NCBI GenBank assembly: GCA_950295325.1
Contig: OX485808.1
Location: 33,751,180 to 33,815,179 of the forward strand
Length of the DNA stretch: 64,000 nucleotides
Reading direction: 5' to 3'
From: Polytrichum commune
Taxonomy: Eukaryota > Streptophyta > Polytrichopsida > Polytrichales > Polytrichaceae
The notes beneath the pieces are model-generated. The model did no database searches, had not been told where the DNA came from, and was given only the letters and a program-made list of their open reading frames with translations. This document shows, one piece after another, positions 59,712 to 64,000 of this stretch. The first letter of the stretch is position 1. Each line of letters starts with the position of its first letter. The position numbers and the translations under genes were made by a program.

Positions 59712-60952
59712 GTGTCATGTTTTTATTAGACACTTTTACTTTAGTGCCAATAGTGGGGACCCAGCTCAAAGAGCAAGACATCTAGGGCTTGGCCATTATC
59801 CAGTTGTACAAAGGAAAAGTTAAGGCGGTCACCTCGAAGTCCTTCAAGCATGAATGATTTGCAAAATATTGGTATTGGGGCCGAGGGCCTTTTGATATGT
59901 CATGAATCATGAGCGGCAATGAGTAGGCAAACTTATTTTCATTGTCTCTCAAGAAACCCAAAAGGAGAGAGAGCCGCTTTGGAGCTGAGAGATAAGGGAC
60001 ACTTCCACATACACTTTTGGTTTATTGGATGGCATCGCGAATCACCTTATCCGGTTAGTAATTGTGAATCATGAAGATTGTTTTTTATCCTAAAATCAGA
60101 GGATGAAATATAAAAGTTTTAGGAGGTCAAATGAAGATTAGTGTCTCTTTGTAAGCGAACAAATAGGTGCTCAAAAGTTCAATTATTAAACATTGAAGCT
60201 ACAGTGGTGTCTTTATTTTAACCACATATTCAAGTCCTCAATGTAACATGTGTTTTTTTTAGTGTCCATTCTTAACTAGAAGCCTTGCCACATGCCACTC
60301 AAATATAGTATTGAGCGGCGTTAGATTAAGACTTGCACACCTATAACCTTGGGATACAAATTTATTTGAGCCATAATCGTGAATTTGGGTGAAATGTCAT
60401 GGGATTTCAAATGGGTTTGTAGCTTTCTTACCTATCCCACTTGATTGATGAAGAGGATTCTCAGTTATGTGGCATTTTATCAACACCTACTATCGCATTG
60501 CAAAGCCTCATGCTCCCTCACCCTTGGCAAGAAAATAATCTATATGTGAGTAGTATATGACAGAGCTTGTAGTTAGGAACGGACACCAAAAATACATATG
60601 TTATGATGAGATTCAATTTTTTTCTCTCTAAATATAGCCACCATTCTAAGTTTAATGATTAGCACACAACATAGAATGCCTATGTGATCACTTAAAGAGA
60701 AAGAGAATCTTCACTTTGACCTCTTAAAACTTTTGCATCTCAACCCTGGTTATGAAACTTAAAATGAAACAATTATTGAATATGATGCTCAAAATTATCT
60801 ATAGAGTGGGAACTTGGAAGTGCCCACAACACCTCCATTGAATTCACCATTGCAAACTAGAAGAAACCCCCAACCATAATTTTGCTAGTTAAGTAGTCAA
60901 GATTGAACATAGCCTAGACACACCACCCATAGAAAACACATGTGCAGTTCAA
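59712..60952. other. Intergenic, no gene recognised
   Basis: 59.7-60.2 kb shows nothing recognisable. Family X-like blocks appear at about 60200-60320 (AGTGTCCATTCTTAACTAG, CACTCAAATATAGTATTGAG) and 60540-60840 (GAGCTTGTAGTTAGGAACGG, TATGATGAGATTCAA). These copies are decayed and their borders unclear. Confidence 0.45.
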
Positions 60953-61560
60953 TCACAACAAAGCATCCAAGAAAAGTACAATCTTTACATCCCTAAACCA
61001 AGTAAACCCACCAAAAAAAGGATGAAAGCTCCCAAAACAACATACATAACCCATCACCATCCCCCTCCAAACACCACCCATGCCACAAGAAAATCTATGA
61101 CACAAAACCACTAAAATATGATCCCCAAAAAAGCATATACACAAATGGCTCCTTCATACCCCATATACATAGTGCTCCTTCATATCCCATTTACAGACGG
61201 CTCCATCATACCCCATACGGCAAAACAAATGGAAACTTAGCAAGATCAAGGGTATGCAACCTAATTAATGACATGAAAAATAGCGGTATGGGGGCTACCA
61301 GGCTTCCAAACCAAAACATCCTCTGCGTAGATTTTTACACCATTTGGCTAGCCCTCGCCAACACACAAAACTTCCCCCACGACATCCACATGTCCACCGA
61401 CATCCTAAACATTATCTACATCCTAAACAACCCCATAAGACGTCCATCCTCCCAACACAATCATCCTGACAAACTCCTTCGAACCTCCCCAGTACACCCC
61501 ATCCCTCCCCTCTTGAACATAATCGGACCAACAGGCTCAAATTCACGTCGGTAGCAACAC
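60953..61560 (+). pseudogene. C/A-rich, possible RNase H-type retroelement fragment
   Basis: The plus strand is strikingly rich in C and A and poor in G. 61273-61554 is open for 93 residues. MSTDILNIIYILNN followed by RRPSSQHNHPDKLL resembles the RNase H segment of non-LTR or other retroelements, where a TDS motif is followed by a hydrophobic stretch; the expected Ser is replaced. Upstream, ATACCCCATA with nearby CTCC-TCATA is repeated three times (61150-61220). No reverse transcriptase is visible. Probably a decayed retroelement piece; the assignment is weak. Confidence 0.35.
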
Positions 61561-63339
61561 CAATGGTTATTTTTCTTCTCCCTCTATTCTCGTCAAAGTT
61601 GGCGCCGTGGCAATCCTAGCCTTTGCCTTTGCCGGTGACTTAGGTTGGCCCCTCATCCAAGCCATTTGATAGAGGCAATAGAGATTAGAGAATCTAGAAT
61701 GGACCGATGCTCCAAATAGCTTAATAAGTCCCCTTAAGTCTGCTCCCCGCTTATATTAGCAGATTTTTTTTTATACTGAGGGCTTTACGGACATGCATAA
61801 GCTTATATAGGCCGCACTTGGACAACCTTGACGAGGCCCCTCTTGTCTCTCCCTCCATCTAAACACCTATTTAAAACACTAGGTGGCATAGGGCATCCTT
61901 ATTATAGCTTAATTGGGTTGTTTCCCAATAGCACAAAAATGGTCTTGGAAATGAATGGGGCCCACTTCATGGTTACGTAGTTCTCGTGGGCCCACTTGGC
62001 CTAGTGGTTGGTCTACCAACACTTCGTCATTAACTCTCAAGTGCATTTTCACACTAGAGTAGAGGCGCCCGTAACCTATCATTTAAGAGATTTTGTTCCA
62101 AATTTGGAGAAGTATAAGGCAGTGCAAAATTTTCCCGTATAAGAAGGTAGAAATCAAGAGGACCTCAATTTTTTCGAGTAATTTTATTCCTCAAATGAAA
62201 ATTGCTATGAATTTTTGAAGCCAAAAATTTGGCCCAAACACATTGCCAATGTCTAGAGTCTGTCATAACCGCTTGTTTTGAGACAAATTTTGTTAGCACT
62301 CAAAACCCGGGACATGTGTCATGGTATTATTGGTTCCCTGATGATACTGTAACCCTGGTGGCATCTGCATTTCCACTAAAACTTGGTGGGGGAAGTGGCC
62401 TACATGGAAACTAACCCTTGGAAAATATGACATGTGAACCTTGTTTTAACCACCCACAAAAATAAATTACCGAAATCATTACCAGCTTGATTGAAATTAT
62501 GGCACCCTACAAATTCCCAATGGGTTCCTAATCAAGAATAAGTGGTTCGACTCTAGGTTATCTTCCACTTGCTCCTAGTATGCTCATTTGTGATAATTCC
62601 CTCCCTTTGTGATTTAGCGTAGATGATAGTACGAGTAGTGGAAATGATTTGGAAATGCGTCCAAGTGGGAGAAATGGGGCTCCTATGGTGGTTGGGGTGG
62701 ACAAATCTTGCAAATCACCTACTAACAAACAAACAAACCCAAAAAAAAAAAAAAAAAAAAAAAACATCATCTCAAGTATCCTGATGTGCTATGCTAAACG
62801 TCATAATTTAATAAACTTTCACTTGAAGAAATTACTTATGTGACGATTACTATCATATTGACAATTAGTTGATCTGACACTTTGAGACCTCTAGATAACT
62901 ACTTTAAATACGATATTTAGTGTCAATATAAGCCATTTTTTTGCCATAGCTTTAGAGTGATAAGAGTCCACACACATAGGATAGAATCACACACAACTGA
63001 GAAAGCACCAATGAACATAAGAGTGTGAATTAAGCTTATTAAGAATGAAGAAAGGATCAAAAGACATAGATTATTATTAGAAACCTTAATCCAATGTGAC
63101 ATTGATTCTTGTAGACACTAGCTTAGCCTTCCCTTAGACCTTGTACCCTTGGTTTTTTCTTTCCTTGGGTTAGTTTAAGTGATAGAAAAAACTTAACTAG
63201 AATATTTAGTGTAGTTTAAGCCTTTTGCCGACAATGTACATGACACTAAACACCACAAATAGTGTAGCCGAATTCCACTTTTGAACTAATCACGTGGTTG
63301 TGCCTCAAGAACCATGGAATGCAGGACATTCCCAATGCA
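61561..63339. other. Intergenic, no gene recognised
   Basis: No coding exon chain. A run of 24 A lies at 62741-62764, and TTTAGTGT / ACACTAAA palindrome words occur near 62920, 63200 and 63244. The rest shows nothing I can name. Confidence 0.45.
62741..62764. repeat. Poly(A) tract
   Basis: 24 consecutive A after AAACAAACAAACCC. It could be the tail of a retroposed copy, but no body or target duplication was recognised. Confidence 0.9.
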
Positions 63340-63585
63340 TTAATTTACGTGGGTCTAATGTGGCCACTCTTTTAATCAGATGCCTTAGGCTCTATATTTG
63401 AGTGGTATATGGCAAGGGTTGTAGTCAATATCGTACACCAACAAGGCATTGTGTTACAATGTGATTGACCTACGTGATCAAAACATAGACACTATTCTAG
63501 GTTCCGTAGACGTTGAACCATATTGGGAGGATAGGCGTGGTCATTTTATAAGTAAAATAATCTTCACTTCAGATTCTTCACTTCA
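63340..63585. repeat. Repeat family X fragment, interrupted by MITE F
   Basis: Blocks TATATTTGAGTGGTATATGG, CAAGGGTTGTAGTCAATATC, GTGTTACAATGTGATTGACC, and AAAATAATCTTCACTTCAGA match other family X copies. The copy stops where MITE F begins at 63586. Confidence 0.5.
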
Positions 63586-64000
63586 GGGCCACTTCACACA
63601 CGAGACTGAGAGCCCATGACCATTACACTTCAAGCACTCTCATTGGTGGAAAAGGCGGAGCCGGTCTAAGTTTGCTTCACACTACACTTGAGGGACCAAC
63701 GGAGTATGTGAATGCAGCATGCATGTAAAGTCTACATGGATTCCTACATGGCATCAAACGAATCATGTTTCATGTCACTTGGACTATTTTGGAAACAACC
63801 TCTTGGAGGCAGGCCTAACATAAAATTGGGAGACCATGGCACTCTGAATGCTCACAACCATTGATTTATTTTATTTTATCATTCGTGAGGACCCGCATGA
63901 ATAGAAATTCATTGAATTAGCATTTGGTTGAGGTCCCGGTCACATGTGACTTCACACTACACTTGAGGGTGTGTGACCACACTACATGATCTTGGAGGTG
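63586..64000 (+). mobile_element. Harbinger-like MITE F (short subtype), cut by window end
   Basis: Starts GGGCCACTTCACACACGAG after TCA and follows D and E block by block to the window edge (CACTACATGAT-TTGGAGGTG). The remaining 80 bp or so, with the right tip, should lie outside the window. Confidence 0.85.

Noticed and set aside
1-64000. CRISPR arrays, bacterial operons, phage or organelle genes
   Set aside because: No regularly spaced repeats, no polycistronic layout and no plastid or mitochondrial genes; the genes are intron-rich nuclear plant genes.
1-64000. Full LTR retrotransposons
   Set aside because: No paired long terminal repeats with TG...CA ends, primer-binding site or gag-pol frames were found by eye; solo or decayed LTRs cannot be excluded.

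Overview
This window is nuclear DNA from a plant. Its genes are split by many GT–AG introns, its tRNA gene is of the eukaryotic type, and one protein has a chloroplast transit peptide and belongs to a plant chloroplast family. A complete ACR3-type arsenite efflux gene is present. ACR3 is known from bryophytes, lycophytes, ferns and gymnosperms but is missing from flowering plants, so a non-flowering land plant or a close streptophyte alga is the most likely source. The species cannot be named from the sequence alone.

Only five genes are well supported: (1) tRNA-Pro(UGG) at 7.8 kb; (2) an EMC8/EMC9 subunit of the ER membrane protein complex, minus strand, five exons, 9.3-12.9 kb; (3) an ACR3 arsenite transporter, plus strand, 29.3-31.6 kb, with an unusual cysteine-rich N-terminal extension and probably a 5'UTR intron; (4) a chloroplast ribonucleoprotein with two RRMs (cp29/cp31 type), plus strand, four exons, 39.3-41.3 kb; (5) a TTC27/Emw1-like TPR protein, plus strand, 21 coding exons, 46.8-57.1 kb. 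All coding exon chains were rebuilt by hand and keep frame through every junction. The genes look like unrelated housekeeping or stress genes rather than a cluster.

About three quarters of the window is intergenic, AT-rich and filled with small DNA transposon derivatives. No intact LTR retrotransposon was seen. The main families are: PIF/Harbinger-like MITEs (tips GGGCCACTTCACAC, TTA target duplications) at 23.6, 26.7, 27.2, 38.0, 45.2, 55.6 and 63.6 kb; Mutator-like foldback elements with 9-10 bp target duplications at 23.2 and 59.2 kb, the first carrying a Harbinger-like element inside it; a pogo/Tigger-type element with perfect terminal repeats and a CENP-B-like helix-turn-helix remnant in a TTC27 intron; palindromic elements at 16.0 and 17.6 kb; a large foldback element at 24.8-27.8 kb; and several unclassified dispersed families. 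No clear new multi-gene system was found. The points most worth following up are the ACR3 N-terminal extension, the nested transposons, a possible captured LRR-like fragment in the foldback elements, and the duplicated splice donor in the EMC8/9 gene.
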